Positions 6,217 to 15,796 of a DNA stretch of 22,700 nt are shown piece by piece. The position numbers were made by a program, and so were the translations under genes. Numbering within the stretch: the first letter of the stretch is position 1; each line of letters opens with the position of its first letter. Source of the stretch: an uncultured Collinsella sp. GTDB lineage: Bacteria; Actinomycetota; Coriobacteriia; Coriobacteriales; Coriobacteriaceae. The notes beneath the pieces are model-generated. The model was not told the origin of the DNA. It worked only from the letters and a program-made list of their open reading frames with translations, and made no database searches. The DNA is taken from assembly GCA_934654605.1 (NCBI GenBank), contig CAKUGH010000024.1, positions 1 through 22,700 of the forward strand, read 5' to 3'.

Positions 6217-7728
6217 ATGGCTACGTTCTTTCCCGGTGAGTCCCACACGTTTTCGGAGTATCTGCTGGTCCCTGGTTACTCGTCCTCGCAGTGCATCCCC
6301 AACAACGTATCTCTCAAGACGCCGCTAACCCGCTTCAAGCGCGGTGAGAAGCCGGCAATCACCCTGAACATCCCCATGGTTTCCGCCATCATGCAGTCCG
6401 TCTCGGGCGTCGACATGGGTGTCGCGCTCGCTACTGAGGGTGGCCTGTCCTTCATCTATGGTTCCCAGACCCCCGAGTCCGAGGCCGCGATGGTCAAGGC
6501 CGTCAAGGATCACAAGGCCGGCTTCGTTCAGTCCGATTCCACGCTGACCCCCGATATGACCATGGAGCAGGTCATTGAGCTCAAGGATAAGACCGGTCAC
6601 TCCACCATGCCGGTCACCGACGACGGCACTCCCAAGGGCAAGCTCCTGGGTATCGTCACCAGCCGTGACTATCGCCCCAGCCGCGATGACCACCAGAAGA
6701 AGGTCTCCGAGTTCATGACCCCGCGTGAGCAGCTCATCGTGGGCGACAAGAACATCAGCCTCAAGGTTGCCAACGACGTCATCTGGGACAACAAGCTCAA
6801 CGCCCTGCCCATCGTCGACGACAACGATCACCTCATGGGTATCGTCTTCCGCAAGGACTACGACAGCCACAAGACCAACCCCAACGAGCTACTCGATGGC
6901 GATAAGCGCTACATGGTCGGTGCCGGCATCAACACCCGCGACTATGCCGAGCGCGTGCCGCTGCTCATCGAGGCCGGTGCCGACGTCCTGTGCATCGACT
7001 CTTCCGAGGGCTTCAGCGAGTGGCAGAAGCGCACCATCGAGTGGATCCGCGCCAACTACGGCGAGGACGTCAAGGTCGGCGCCGGTAACGTCGTCGACGC
7101 CGAGGGCTTCCGCTTCCTGGCCGACAGCGGTGCCGACTTCATCAAGGTCGGTATCGGCGGCGGTTCCATCTGCATCACCCGCGAGACCAAGGGCATCGGC
7201 CGTGGCCAGGCCACCGCGCTGATCGACGTCTGCCGCGCTCGCGACGAGTACTACGAGGAGACCGGCGTCTACGTGCCCGTGTGCTCCGACGGCGGTATCG
7301 TCTACGACTACCACATGACGCTCGCCCTTGCCATGGGTGCCGACTTTATGATGCTGGGCCGTTATTTCGCCCGCTTTGACGAGAGCCCGACCGAGCGCGT
7401 CAACGTCAACGGCCAGTACATGAAGGAGTACTGGGGCGAGGGTTCCGCGCGTGCCCGCAACTGGCAGCGCTACGACCTGGGCGGCGCCGCGAAGCTCAGC
7501 TTCGTCGAGGGCGTCGACTCCTACGTCCCGTACGCCGGCTCCCTCAAGGACGGCGTGGGCGGCACGCTTTACAAGGTTAAGTCCACGATGTGCAACTGCG
7601 GTGCCCTCTCGATTCCCGAGCTCCAGGAAAAGGCACGCCTAACGTTGGTCAGCTCCACCTCCATCGTCGAAGGCGGCGCCCACGACGTAGTCGTGAAAGA
7701 CTCCCAGCAGAGCGTTTCCTATCGATAA
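6217..7728 (+). CDS. guaB: Inosine-5'-monophosphate dehydrogenase, Tritrichomonas-like type
   Basis: Oxidises IMP to XMP with NAD+, the committed step of GMP synthesis in the cytoplasm. The 503-residue protein has a TIM barrel interrupted by a CBS-domain pair (about 100-225). The active-site loop [12 protein letters not shown] contains the catalytic cysteine C319, and the mobile flap has the R418-Y419 pair (NWQRYD) that serves as general base. These numbers and the 503-residue length equal those I recall for T. foetus IMPDH, and long stretches such as [20 protein letters not shown] and MKEYWGEGS look nearly identical to it. Ordinary bacterial GuaB is about 485-490 residues with a different flap. 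The start has a strong AAGGAG site 5-7 nt upstream. It is transcribed alone, divergent from the ModE-like gene, and ends before a terminator at 7778-7819. Confidence 0.95.
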   Translation: MATFFPGESHTFSEYLLVPGYSSSQCIPNNVSLKTPLTRFKRGEKPAITLNIPMVSAIMQSVSGVDMGVALATEGGLSFIYGSQTPESEAAMVKAVKDHKAGFVQSDSTLTPDMTMEQVIELKDKTGHSTMPVTDDGTPKGKLLGIVTSRDYRPSRDDHQKKVSEFMTPREQLIVGDKNISLKVANDVIWDNKLNALPIVDDNDHLMGIVFRKDYDSHKTNPNELLDGDKRYMVGAGINTRDYAERVPLLIEAGADVLCIDSSEGFSEWQKRTIEWIRANYGEDVKVGAGNVVDAEGFRFLADSGADFIKVGIGGGSICITRETKGIGRGQATALIDVCRARDEYYEETGVYVPVCSDGGIVYDYHMTLALAMGADFMMLGRYFARFDESPTERVNVNGQYMKEYWGEGSARARNWQRYDLGGAAKLSFVEGVDSYVPYAGSLKDGVGGTLYKVKSTMCNCGALSIPELQEKARLTLVSSTSIVEGGAHDVVVKDSQQSVSYR

Positions 7729-7777
7729 GGTTGGAGCTGCATATCAAAGGTTGAGCATCAACCACGTTATTTAGATA

Positions 7778-7819
7778 AAGCGAGATGCATGCAAGTCGCA
7801 GGCATCTCGCTTGTTGTAT
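7778..7819 (+). terminator. Intrinsic terminator after guaB
   Basis: An 11-bp perfect stem, AAGCGAGATGC (7778-7788) with GCATCTCGCTT (7802-7812), has a 13-nt loop and is followed by a T-rich GTTGTATTT tail. It separates guaB from leuS. Confidence 0.75.
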
Positions 7820-7820
7820 T

Positions 7821-7829
7821 TGCTATCAT
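7821..7829 (+). promoter_or_regulatory. Possible extended -10 promoter for leuS
   Basis: TGCTATCAT fits an extended -10 element (TGnTATCAT). No clear -35 lies 16-18 bp upstream, where the guaB terminator sits. Transcription would start near 7836, giving leuS a leader of about 155 nt that contains the whole inverted repeat at 7848-7965. Confidence 0.4.
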
Positions 7830-7847
7830 CATGCAAGTTAACGATGT

Positions 7848-7965
7848 GGCGGGGCGTTCTTACCTTTGCTCGCTGCAAGTTCCGCACGAGCCGAAGAGCA
7901 CTTAATGTGCTCTTCGTGCGAGCAGGACTGTCCGCAGCAGCGAGCAAAGGTAAGAACGCCCCGCC
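7848..7965. repeat. 118-bp inverted repeat with nested hairpin in the leuS leader
   Basis: The arm 7848-7876 is the exact reverse complement of 7937-7965 (29 bp). Between them is a second hairpin, CGAAGAGCAC (7892-7901) with GTGCTCTTCG (7907-7916) around a 5-nt loop; this can extend through CGCA (7883-7886) and TGCG (7917-7920). No T-run follows. It ends 15 nt before the leuS ribosome binding site. The layout resembles the element at 5310-5419, but the arm sequences are unrelated. It could be a mobile palindromic repeat or a regulatory leader structure. Confidence 0.9.
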
Positions 7966-7991
7966 CCAACCCAGCTAACAAAGGAGCTGAT

Positions 7992-10568
7992 ATGTGCGAT
8001 TGCACAGATCATAAGGACGAGATCCCTGCCTACGACGCACAGGCCATTGAGTCCAAGTGGATGAAGGCCTGGGAGGACTCCGACCTCTTTGCCGTCGACA
8101 CCGACGATAGTAAGCCCAAGAAGTACGTGCTCGAGATGTTCCCGTATCCGTCGGGCGACCTTCACATGGGCCATGCGCGCAACTACACCATCGGCGACGC
8201 CATGGCTCGTCAGGCCCGCATGCGCGGCTACGACGTGCTGCACCCCATCGGGTTCGATGCCTTTGGCCTGCCCGCCGAGAACGCCGCCATCAAGCACAAC
8301 ACGCAGGCTGCCGCCTGGACGTATAAGAACATGGATCAGGCGCTTGCCACGATGAGGCGGATGGGCTTCTCCTACGATCTGGATCGCATGGTCAAGACCT
8401 GCAGCCCCGACTACTACCGTTGGGGCCAGTGGATCTTTGAGAAGATGTGGGAAAAGGGCCTGGTCTACCGCAAAAAGAACCCGGTCAACTGGTGCCCTAC
8501 CTGCAAGACTGTTCTTGCCAACGAGCAGGTCACCGAGGGCAAGTGCTGGCGCTGCGGTACCGAGCCCGAGAAGCGCGACCTTGAGCAGTGGTACTTCAAG
8601 ATCACCGAGTACTCCCAGGAGCTGCTCGACGACCTGGAGAAGCTCCCCGGCTGGCCCGAGCGCGTCAAGCAGATGCAGGCCAACTGGATCGGTCGCTCCG
8701 AGGGCGCCGAGGTCGACTTTACCCTGTGCGACAAGGATGGCGAGCCCATCGAGGGCGACGAGGGCAAGATCACCGTCTTCACCACGCGCGCCGATACCCT
8801 CTTTGGCGTCTCCTTCTTTGTCCTGGCTCCCGAGTACGCTCGTCTGCACGAGCTCGTCGAGGGCACGGAGTACGAGGAGGCTGTCACCAAGATCGTCGAG
8901 GACTCCAAGCATATCTCTGCCGTCGAGCGTGCCCAGGGCACCCTCGAGAAGCACGGTGCCTTTACCGGCCGCTACGTGGTGAACCCCGTCAACGGCGAGA
9001 AGGTCCCCGTGTGGGTTGCCGATTATGTCGTTGCCGACTACGGCACCGGCGCCGTCATGGCCGTCCCCTGCGGCGACCAGCGCGACTTTGAGTTTGCCCG
9101 CAAGTACGACCTGCCGATCGTTCCGATCATCCTTGACGATGAAGATCGCGCTGCCGTCGAGGCGAGCGGCGAGACCATCGATACCTTCCATGCCGAGACC
9201 GTCGACTGGGATTGCGCCCACGCTGCCGAGGGCACGCTCGTCCAGTCCGGCAAGTACACCGGCATGCGTGGCGGTAAGCACTCCGAGGGTGAGGCTGCCA
9301 TCGTGGCCGACCTCGAGACCATGGGCTGCGGTCGTCGCAAGGTCGAGTTCCGCCTGCGCGACTGGCTCATCAGCCGCCAGCGCTATTGGGGCAACCCCAT
9401 CCCGGCCATCCACTGCGAGTACTGCGGCATTGTGCCCGTTCCCGAAGATCAGCTGCCGGTGACGCTGCCCGAGAACCTGGATCTGGGCGCCGGCGAGACC
9501 CTCGCCGAGTGCAAGGACTTCTACGAGACCACCTGCCCGGTCTGCGGCCGTCCGGCCAAGCGCGAGACCGATACCATGGACACCTTCACCTGCTCCAGCT
9601 GGTATTACCTGCGCTATACCGACCCGCACAACACCGAGCTGCCCTTTTCCCGCGAGGCGGCAGACCGTTGGATGCCTGTCGATAACTACATCGGTGGTAT
9701 CGAGCACGCCATTTTGCACCTGCTCTACAGCCGCTTCTTTACCAAGGCGCTGCGCGACCTGGGCCTGCTGAGCGTGGACGAGCCCTTTACCAACCTGCTG
9801 TGCCAGGGCATGGTCAAGGACGAGAACGGCGACACCATGTCCAAGTCCAAGGGCAACGTCGTGCCCCCGAGCTCGGTCATCGAGCCCTACGGCGCCGACA
9901 CCATGCGTCTGGCGATCCTGTTTATCGCCCCGCCCGAGAAGGACTTCGACTGGGATCCCAAGGCCGTCGAGGGCGCCAACCGCTTTATCAAGCGCGCCTG
10001 GCGTATCGTATGGCAGCTCGTCCAGTCGGGTGACGCCGGCGTGGCCTTTGACAAGACCATCCTCGACGAGGTTGCGATGAAGCTCTATCGCGAGCGTCAC
10101 CGCACCATCGCCAAGTGCACCGAGGACTTCGACCGTGGCCAGTTCAACACCGCCATCTCGGCCGTCATGGAGCTCGTCAACGCGGCGAGCGCCTACCTCA
10201 ACGCCACCGAGGGTGCCGACCGCGACAAGGCACTGTGCTACGGCGTGGCCAAGGACATCGTGAGCGTCCTGGCGCCCATCTGCCCGTTCTGGGCCGACGA
10301 GCTGTGGCACGAGGCACTCGGCTGCGAGGGCAACGCCTACACCGCCGCCTGGCCCGAGTTCGACCTGGCCGAGTCCATCGAGGACACCGTGCAGATCGTC
10401 GTCCAGGTGCTCGGTAAGGTCCGTGGCCGCATCGATGTCGCCCGCGATGCCTCCAACGAGGAGATGCAGGCTGCCGCCGAGGAAGCCGTTGCCAAGTGGC
10501 TCGAGGGCAAGACGGTCGTCAAGGCCATCTGCGTGCCCGGCAAGCTGGTCAACCTGGTGGTCAAGTAA
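7992..10568 (+). CDS. leuS: Leucyl-tRNA synthetase
   Basis: Class I aminoacyl-tRNA synthetase that charges tRNA-Leu with leucine in the cytoplasm. The 858-residue length is typical of bacterial LeuRS. The HIGH signature is HMGH at 58-61 and the KMSKS signature is TMSKS at 615-619. The CP1 editing domain contains TTRADTLFG and the GDQRDFEFA segment with its conserved aspartate; Cys-rich ribbons (WCPTCK with CWRCG, and CEYCG with CPVCG) are zinc-binding candidates. The anticodon-binding domain and a C-terminal domain ending in LVNLVVK follow. ATG at 7992 is chosen because AAGGAG (7980-7985) lies 6 nt upstream; an open frame extends back to 7866 but runs through the inverted repeat and is not translated by any visible site. 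It is monocistronic, with a terminator at 10599-10634. No T-box is visible in its leader. Confidence 0.97.
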   Translation: MCDCTDHKDEIPAYDAQAIESKWMKAWEDSDLFAVDTDDSKPKKYVLEMFPYPSGDLHMGHARNYTIGDAMARQARMRGYDVLHPIGFDAFGLPAENAAIKHNTQAAAWTYKNMDQALATMRRMGFSYDLDRMVKTCSPDYYRWGQWIFEKMWEKGLVYRKKNPVNWCPTCKTVLANEQVTEGKCWRCGTEPEKRDLEQWYFKITEYSQELLDDLEKLPGWPERVKQMQANWIGRSEGAEVDFTLCDKDGEPIEGDEGKITVFTTRADTLFGVSFFVLAPEYARLHELVEGTEYEEAVTKIVEDSKHISAVERAQGTLEKHGAFTGRYVVNPVNGEKVPVWVADYVVADYGTGAVMAVPCGDQRDFEFARKYDLPIVPIILDDEDRAAVEASGETIDTFHAETVDWDCAHAAEGTLVQSGKYTGMRGGKHSEGEAAIVADLETMGCGRRKVEFRLRDWLISRQRYWGNPIPAIHCEYCGIVPVPEDQLPVTLPENLDLGAGETLAECKDFYETTCPVCGRPAKRETDTMDTFTCSSWYYLRYTDPHNTELPFSREAADRWMPVDNYIGGIEHAILHLLYSRFFTKALRDLGLLSVDEPFTNLLCQGMVKDENGDTMSKSKGNVVPPSSVIEPYGADTMRLAILFIAPPEKDFDWDPKAVEGANRFIKRAWRIVWQLVQSGDAGVAFDKTILDEVAMKLYRERHRTIAKCTEDFDRGQFNTAISAVMELVNAASAYLNATEGADRDKALCYGVAKDIVSVLAPICPFWADELWHEALGCEGNAYTAAWPEFDLAESIEDTVQIVVQVLGKVRGRIDVARDASNEEMQAAAEEAVAKWLEGKTVVKAICVPGKLVNLVVK

Positions 10569-10598
10569 GCGCCGCGCGCATGGCTGACATCAAAAAGC

Positions 10599-10634
10599 GA
10601 GGGACGATTCCGCGGGGAGTCGCCCCTCTTTTTG
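10599..10634 (+). terminator. Intrinsic terminator after leuS
   Basis: GAGGGACGA (10599-10607) pairs with TCGCCCCTC (10620-10628) with one A-C mismatch, and five T residues follow. It lies 31 nt after the leuS stop. The stretch 10635-10718 has no gene that I can support. Confidence 0.7.
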
Positions 10635-10718
10635 GTTATGTATACTTGCGACAACACCCAATTATCCATTTCTTGTGGAGAACCTGTGCTCACGCTGACC
10701 TGCGGGTTTGTGTTGTGG

Positions 10719-10747
10719 TTGCACGTTTGTGCAGGTATTGGTATAGT
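10719..10747 (+). promoter_or_regulatory. Promoter of the rimP-nusA-infB cluster
   Basis: TTGCAC (10719-10724), a 17-bp spacer, and TATAGT (10742-10747) form a near-consensus sigma-70-type promoter, placing the start near 10754. TGCAC/GTGCA around the -35 box (10720-10733) form a small palindrome that a regulator could use. Confidence 0.75.
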
Positions 10748-10774
10748 TTGCTTGCAAATGAAGTTGTAATTGAA

Positions 10775-10806
10775 AGAAGTGGGGTTTCGGCCCCGCTTCT
10801 TTTTTG
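10775..10806 (+). terminator. Leader terminator (candidate attenuator) before rimP
   Basis: AGAAGTGGGG (10775-10784) pairs with CCCCGCTTCT (10791-10800) with one G-U pair and a 6-nt loop; six T residues follow (10800-10805). The stem can extend with A-T pairs at its base. It lies about 20 nt into the predicted transcript and 20 nt before the rimP start, so all transcripts from 10719-10747 must pass it. This arrangement is that of an attenuator. Confidence 0.85.
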
Positions 10807-10825
10807 TATGGATGGAGGTGCCGCA

Positions 10826-11320
10826 ATGGTCAAGACCAAGACCGAGCAGGCGATTATCGACGCGCTCGAGGCCGTCGCTCCCCAGCACGATGTCGACATC
10901 GTCGACGTCGAGCTCGTGGGTGCCACCAAGGCCCCCTGCGTGCGCGTGCGTATCGAGGGTGCCGAGGGTCAGAGCCTGTCGCTCAACGACGTCACGGCCA
11001 ACACCAAGTGGGTCGGCGATGTGATTGAGGAGCTCGACCCCATCTCTTCGAGCTACACGCTCGAGGTGTCGAGCCCGGGCATGGCGCGCCCGCTGCGCCG
11101 CCCGCGCGATTTTGCCCGCTTTGTGGGCGAGAACTGCGAGCTCACCTCCACCGTCACCGAGGGTCGTCGTAAGTACGCCGGCAAGATTGCCGCCGCGACC
11201 GAGACGAACGTGACCCTCGAGCTCGAGGACGGCGAGTCTGTCACCCTCGATTTCTCTGATGTTAAAAAGTGCAAGTTGAAGCCCACCTACGACTTCAAGC
11301 CCGCGAAGGAAGGAAAGTAA
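10826..11320 (+). CDS. rimP: Ribosome maturation factor RimP
   Basis: Assists maturation of the 30S ribosomal subunit. The 164-residue product shows the RimP pattern: an N-terminal alpha/beta domain with VDIVDVELVGATKAPCVRV, the family signature SSYTLEVSSPGMARPLRRPRDF (in part), and a C-terminal SH3-like barrel covering about 90-150. GGAGGTG (10814-10820) lies 5 nt before the ATG at 10826; an in-frame ATG at 10808 overlaps the leader terminator tail and lacks a site. It is the first gene of the cluster, one base from nusA, as in most bacteria. Confidence 0.93.
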   Translation: MVKTKTEQAIIDALEAVAPQHDVDIVDVELVGATKAPCVRVRIEGAEGQSLSLNDVTANTKWVGDVIEELDPISSSYTLEVSSPGMARPLRRPRDFARFVGENCELTSTVTEGRRKYAGKIAAATETNVTLELEDGESVTLDFSDVKKCKLKPTYDFKPAKEGK

Positions 11321-11321
11321 G

Positions 11322-12569
11322 ATGGCAGCATCCGACATGATGTCCGCCCTGATGGAGCTTTGCCAGGAGAAGCACATCGACCAGCTCTACCTGATCGACC
11401 GCCTGGAGCAGTCGCTCGCCAAGAGCTATGCCGAGATCCTGCATCTTGAGTGGGGCGCCAAGGTGACCATCGACCGCACCACCGGCAAGATCTATGTCTA
11501 CCGCCTGGAGCCGATTGACGATTCCATGGACGAGGAGGGCAACTTCACCGAGTTCGAGGAGATCGACGTCACCCCCAAGAACACGAGCCGCATCGCCGCC
11601 CAGCACGCCAAGGCCGAGATCAACGCCATCGTGCGCAACTCCGCCCGCGAGCAGATCTACGAGGAGTTTGCCGGCCGCATCGGTGACCTTATCAGCGGCA
11701 CCGTGCTGCAGTCCACGCCCGACTTCACGATCGTCAAGATCCGCGAGGGCGTCGAGGCCGAGCTTCCGCACTTCGACCAGCGCCGTTACGAGAACGAGCG
11801 CAACGAGCGTCCGATGGGCGAGCGCTACCTGCACAACCAGCACATCAAGGCCGTGATCATCGACGTTCGCGACCCCAACTCCAACCTGCAGCCGGTCCGT
11901 GGCGAGCACAGCCGTCCGCCGATTGTCATCTCCCGTACCCACCCCGAGCTCATGCGTCGTCTGTTTGAGCAGGAGGTGCCCGAGATCTATGAGGGCACCG
12001 TCCAGATCAAGTCGATCGCCCGCGAGCCCGGCCAGCGCTCCAAGGTCGCCGTCCACTCGCTCGACGATCGCCTGGATCCCGTTGGCGCCTGCGTCGGCCC
12101 CAAGGGCAGCCGTGTTCGCGCCGTCGTGGGCGAGCTCCGTGGCGAGCGCGTCGACGTCATCCTGTGGGATGCCGATCCGTCCGTCTATGTCGCCAACGCC
12201 CTGTCGCCCGCCAAAGTCACCCGCGTCCTTATCGACGAGGAGAAGGCCTACGCCGGCGTTATCGTGCCAGACGACCAGCTGTCGCTGGCCATTGGCAAGG
12301 AAGGCCAGAACGCCCGCCTCGCCGCGCGCCTGACCGGCTGGCACATCGACATCAAGTCCGAGACGCTTGCCGCCGACATCCTCAAGAACGTTCCCGTTCA
12401 CGAGGAGCCCGCCGCCGACCTGATCGGTGACGAGGAGGACGAGGACGTCCGTCGTTGCGAGTACGTGTCCGAGGACGGCATCCAGTGCCGTAACCAGGCC
12501 CGTCCCGGCTCCCGTTTCTGCGGTGTCCACGACACCGACGCCTTCGATGATGCGGAGGATCTGATCTAG
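11322..12569 (+). CDS. nusA: Transcription termination/antitermination factor NusA with Cys3His tail
   Basis: Binds RNA polymerase and nascent RNA to control pausing, intrinsic termination and antitermination. The 415-residue protein has the N-terminal polymerase-binding domain (about 1-135), an S1 domain ([20 protein letters not shown], about 137-205), and two KH domains with [20 protein letters not shown] and [19 protein letters not shown]. After an acidic linker it ends in an unusual module with C379, C389, C400 and H403 (C-x9-C-x10-C-x2-H), reading [14 protein letters not shown] then PGSRFCGVH. This looks like a small zinc finger of the type found in many phage and bacterial proteins, and is not part of classical NusA. 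RimP is one base upstream. The ylxR and ylxQ genes that often follow nusA are absent; infB comes next. Confidence 0.95.
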   Translation: MAASDMMSALMELCQEKHIDQLYLIDRLEQSLAKSYAEILHLEWGAKVTIDRTTGKIYVYRLEPIDDSMDEEGNFTEFEEIDVTPKNTSRIAAQHAKAEINAIVRNSAREQIYEEFAGRIGDLISGTVLQSTPDFTIVKIREGVEAELPHFDQRRYENERNERPMGERYLHNQHIKAVIIDVRDPNSNLQPVRGEHSRPPIVISRTHPELMRRLFEQEVPEIYEGTVQIKSIAREPGQRSKVAVHSLDDRLDPVGACVGPKGSRVRAVVGELRGERVDVILWDADPSVYVANALSPAKVTRVLIDEEKAYAGVIVPDDQLSLAIGKEGQNARLAARLTGWHIDIKSETLAADILKNVPVHEEPAADLIGDEEDEDVRRCEYVSEDGIQCRNQARPGSRFCGVHDTDAFDDAEDLI

Positions 12570-12578
12570 CGCGCGGTC

Positions 12579-12638
12579 GCGCCGGGCAGGTCCGGCGCAT
12601 CTCCCACGCTCGTTCAGTCTCTAGGCACCCAAGGTGCC
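12579..12638 (+). other. nusA-infB spacer with two small hairpins
   Basis: The 90-nt gap contains GCGCCGG/CCGGCGC (12579-12585 with 12592-12598) and GGCACC/GGTGCC (12624-12638 region). Neither has a T-run, so transcription probably continues into infB. They may be RNA processing sites or translation-modulating structures. Confidence 0.4.
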
Positions 12639-12659
12639 AGAAAGGGTAGGTGAAGTCAT

Positions 12660-15374
12660 ATGGCAAAAGTCCGTGTGTCCACCCTGGCCAAAGAGTTCGG
12701 CATGACCTCCAAGGAACTGATGGGTCATCTCGCCGATATGAAGATTCCCGCTAAGTCCGCTTCCTCCACCTTGGAGGATGCCTATGTCGCCATGGTCCGC
12801 AAGCAGCTCGCCTCGGTGATCGAGGCCCGCGCTCAGGAAGTCGAGGCCGCCAAGCAGGCCGAGGAGCAGGCAGCTGCCGCTGAGGAGGCCGCTCGCGCCG
12901 CCGAGGCCGAGCGCGAGCGCATCGCCGCCGAGAAGGCACGCGAGGAGGAGCGCCGCCAGTTTGCCGCAGCCCAGGCTGCCGAGGAGGCCGCACGCGCCGA
13001 GGCTGAGGCCAAGAAGAAGGCCGAGCAGGAGCGCCTTGCCCGCGAGAAGGAGGAGGCTGCCCGCGAGGCTCAGCGCCGCGCCGTTCCCGCTTCCGACTCC
13101 GGTTCGCGCTTCCGTTCGCTGCTCGATCAGATCGCCGCACAGGAGACCGTGCTCAAGGAGAAGAAGGTCGCCGAGGACAAGGCCAAGGCCGAGCGCGCCG
13201 CCGAGCGCGGTAACCGTCGTGGCGGCAACAACGACCGCCGCGGTGGCCGCCGTAACGATCGCAACGGCTCCGACAACAACTCCGAGCGCAACGCCTCCGA
13301 GAGCCGTCCGCACAGCCATCGCACCAACGCCAGCAACAACGTCGCTGCCGGCATGGACTTCCCCAACCCCGACAAGCAGGGCAAGGGCAAGAAGCGCAAG
13401 GGCGGTCACAACAACGAAGAGGACCACTACAGCCGCATGGCTCGCGAGGCCGAGGAGTACAGCCGCGAGAAGGTGCTCGAGGAGGCTCGTGCCGCCGTCG
13501 AGGAGGCCTCTCGCGAGTCCACCGGTCGCCGCAAGAAGCGCAAGGAGAAGCGCGAGCGCGAGGCTGCCAAGGCTCAGGAGGAGCGCAAGATAGAGGAGGC
13601 GCTGGCCCAGGGCGTGAACCCCGAGGAGCTCGACGCCATCAAGGTCTCCCAGGGCGTTACCGTCCAGGAGCTTGCTGAGGCCCTCGACGTTCCGGCCAAC
13701 GACATCATCAAGCGCCTGTTCCTGCTGGGTACGCCGCTCACTATGACGCAGTCCATGTCCGACGACCTCGTCGAGCTCGTTGCCGACGACCTGGGCCGTC
13801 AGATCAAGATCATCACCCCCGAGGAGGAGAACACCTTCTCGTTCTACGACGATCCCGCCGACCTTAAGCCGCGCGCCCCGGTCGTCACCGTCATGGGCCA
13901 CGTCGACCACGGTAAGACATCGCTGCTCGACGCCATCCGTCACACCGGCGTTGCTGCCGGCGAGGCAGGCGGTATTACGCAGGCCATCGGCGCTTCGCAG
14001 GTCAAGATCAACGGCCGCAAGATCACCTTTATCGATACCCCGGGTCACGCCACCTTTACGGCCATGCGTGCCCGTGGTGCCAAGGTGACCGACATCGTCA
14101 TTCTGATCGTGGCTGCCGACGACGGCGTCATGCCCCAGACCGTCGAGTCGATCAACCACGCCAAGGCCGCCGGCGTACCCATCGTCGTCGCCGTCAACAA
14201 GATCGATAAGCCGGGCGCCAACCCCGACCGTGTGCGTCAGGAGCTCACCGAGTACGGTGTCATCCCCGAGGAGTGGGGCGGACAGAACATGTTCGTCAAC
14301 ATCTCGGCCAAGCAGAAGATCGGTATCGACGACCTTCTGGAGACCGTGCTGCTCCAGGCCGACGTGCTCGAGCTCAAGGCCAACCCCGACACCTTCGCTT
14401 CGGGCAACGTCCTCGAGGCTAAGCTCGACAAGGGCCGCGGCTCGGTTGCCACCATGCTCGTGACCCGCGGTACCCTGCACGTGGGCGACACGCTGGTCGC
14501 CGGCCTCACCTATGGCCGCGTCCGCGCTATGCTCGACCCCAAGGGCAACGCCGTCACCGAGGCCGGTCCCTCCGACGCCGTCGAGATCTTGGGCCTGCAG
14601 TCCGTCCCCAACGCCGGCGATGAGTTCCGCGTGTTCGAGGACGAGCGCGAGGCTCGTGCGCTGGCCGACGAGCGCTCGCTCAAGGCCCGCATCGAGGAGC
14701 AGAGCCGCGTGAAGCACGTCACGCTCGAGAACCTCTTTGAGACTATCGCCGACGCCGAGGTCAAGGAACTCAACCTGATCATCAAGGCCGACGTCCAGGG
14801 CTCCATCGAGGCCCTTCAGGACTCCCTCGACAAGATGGACCAGTCCGAGGTGCGCATCAACACGATCCACTCCGCCGTTGGCGCCATCAACGAGACCGAC
14901 GTCGTTCTGGCCGACGCCTCCAACGCCATCATCATCGGCTTTGGCGTCCGTCCCGACGGCAAGGCCCGCTCCGCTGCCGAGCGTGAGGGCGTCGAGATCC
15001 GTTGCTACGACGTCATCTACAAGTGTCTCGAGGACCTCGACGCAGCCCGTATCGGTATGCTCAAGCCCACCGAGGTCGAGGTCTCCACGGGTTCCGCGAC
15101 CGTTCTGGACACCTTCAAGGTGCCCAAGGTCGGTATCGCCGCCGGTGTCCGCGTCGAAGAGGGCGAGATCGCCGCGACCGATTCCGTGCGCCTGGTGCGC
15201 GACGGTATCGTGGTCTTCAACGGTAAAATCGCCTCGATGCGCCACTACAAGGACGAGGCCAAGAGCCTCAAGAGCGGCTCCGAGGGCGGTATTGGCCTGG
15301 AGAACTTCCAGGACATCAAGCCTGGCGACACCATTGAGGGCTACCGCATCGACCAGGTTGCCCGTACCGAGTAG
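12660..15374 (+). CDS. infB: Translation initiation factor IF-2
   Basis: GTPase that delivers fMet-tRNA to the 30S subunit and promotes subunit joining. The 904-residue protein begins with an IF2_N domain (about 1-50), continues with a long Ala/Glu/Arg-rich coiled region (about 55-150), and a basic RG/N-rich low-complexity stretch (about 185-225). A second IF2_N-like unit lies at about 320-370. The G domain has GHVDHGKT (413-420), DTPGH (459-463) and NKID (513-516). Domains II, III (C1) and IV (C2) follow, ending in [19 protein letters not shown] at 12660 follows an AGGGTAGGTG purine-rich site by about 7 nt. rbfA starts 11 nt after the stop, so the two are co-transcribed. Confidence 0.97.
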   Translation: MAKVRVSTLAKEFGMTSKELMGHLADMKIPAKSASSTLEDAYVAMVRKQLASVIEARAQEVEAAKQAEEQAAAAEEAARAAEAERERIAAEKAREEERRQFAAAQAAEEAARAEAEAKKKAEQERLAREKEEAAREAQRRAVPASDSGSRFRSLLDQIAAQETVLKEKKVAEDKAKAERAAERGNRRGGNNDRRGGRRNDRNGSDNNSERNASESRPHSHRTNASNNVAAGMDFPNPDKQGKGKKRKGGHNNEEDHYSRMAREAEEYSREKVLEEARAAVEEASRESTGRRKKRKEKREREAAKAQEERKIEEALAQGVNPEELDAIKVSQGVTVQELAEALDVPANDIIKRLFLLGTPLTMTQSMSDDLVELVADDLGRQIKIITPEEENTFSFYDDPADLKPRAPVVTVMGHVDHGKTSLLDAIRHTGVAAGEAGGITQAIGASQVKINGRKITFIDTPGHATFTAMRARGAKVTDIVILIVAADDGVMPQTVESINHAKAAGVPIVVAVNKIDKPGANPDRVRQELTEYGVIPEEWGGQNMFVNISAKQKIGIDDLLETVLLQADVLELKANPDTFASGNVLEAKLDKGRGSVATMLVTRGTLHVGDTLVAGLTYGRVRAMLDPKGNAVTEAGPSDAVEILGLQSVPNAGDEFRVFEDEREARALADERSLKARIEEQSRVKHVTLENLFETIADAEVKELNLIIKADVQGSIEALQDSLDKMDQSEVRINTIHSAVGAINETDVVLADASNAIIIGFGVRPDGKARSAAEREGVEIRCYDVIYKCLEDLDAARIGMLKPTEVEVSTGSATVLDTFKVPKVGIAAGVRVEEGEIAATDSVRLVRDGIVVFNGKIASMRHYKDEAKSLKSGSEGGIGLENFQDIKPGDTIEGYRIDQVARTE

Positions 15375-15385
15375 GGGGTAGCGCT

Positions 15386-15796
15386 ATGAAGCAAACGCAG
15401 GCAACCCGCCGTTTGGGCGAGCAGCTTCGCGAGAAGCTCGGTTATATCCTGCTCTTTGAGGTTTCCGATCCGCGTCTCGACCTGGTCACCCTGACCGCGG
15501 TCGAGGTCGCGGTGGACCGTTCGTTCGCGCGCGTGTACGTGTCGTGCGACGCGAGCCGCTACGACGAGGTCATGGAGGCGCTCGCCAGCGCCAAGGGCCG
15601 CATCCGTAGCCTGCTGGCCCGCTCGCTCGATTGGCGCGTCACGCCCGAGCTCGATTTTCGCATCGATCGCTCGACCGATGAGGCCGAGCGTATCACGCGC
15701 GCGCTGGAAAACGTTCCCGCCACGCTTGCGATCGAAAAGGACGAGGACGGCTATCCAATAGCGGATGCCGCCCAGGAGGCAGCTTTAGATGAGTAA
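15386..15796 (+). CDS. rbfA: Ribosome-binding factor A
   Basis: Binds free 30S subunits and helps late 16S rRNA maturation at the helix 1 region. The 136-residue product has the single KH-like fold of RbfA: TRRLGEQLREKLGYILLFEVSDPRL at the start, then VTLTAVEVAVDRSFARVYVS and an IRSLLARSLDWRVTPELDFR segment with the usual R-x-TP-L-F pattern. The C-terminal tail (about 115-136) is acidic. GGGGGTAG precedes the ATG at 15386. Its last 8 nt overlap the next gene, indicating translational coupling. Confidence 0.95.
   Translation: MKQTQATRRLGEQLREKLGYILLFEVSDPRLDLVTLTAVEVAVDRSFARVYVSCDASRYDEVMEALASAKGRIRSLLARSLDWRVTPELDFRIDRSTDEAERITRALENVPATLAIEKDEDGYPIADAAQEAALDE

Noticed and set aside
7866..7991. 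In-frame 42-codon extension of leuS with several cysteines
   Set aside because: It runs through the inverted repeat, has no ribosome binding site at its start, and the ATG at 7992 has a strong AAGGAG site and normal LeuRS N-terminus.
7830..7991. T-box riboswitch upstream of leuS
   Set aside because: No GGGTGG-type T-box sequence, and the terminator-like T-run expected after it is missing.
7902..10310. 802-codon open frame antisense to leuS
   Set aside because: Mirror of LeuRS codon bias; the sense frame has HMGH and TMSKS signatures.
12621..15245. 874-codon open frame antisense to infB
   Set aside because: It is a by-product of GC-rich codon use in infB; the peptide is Gly/Leu/Ala rich without a recognisable domain, and the sense frame is clearly IF-2.
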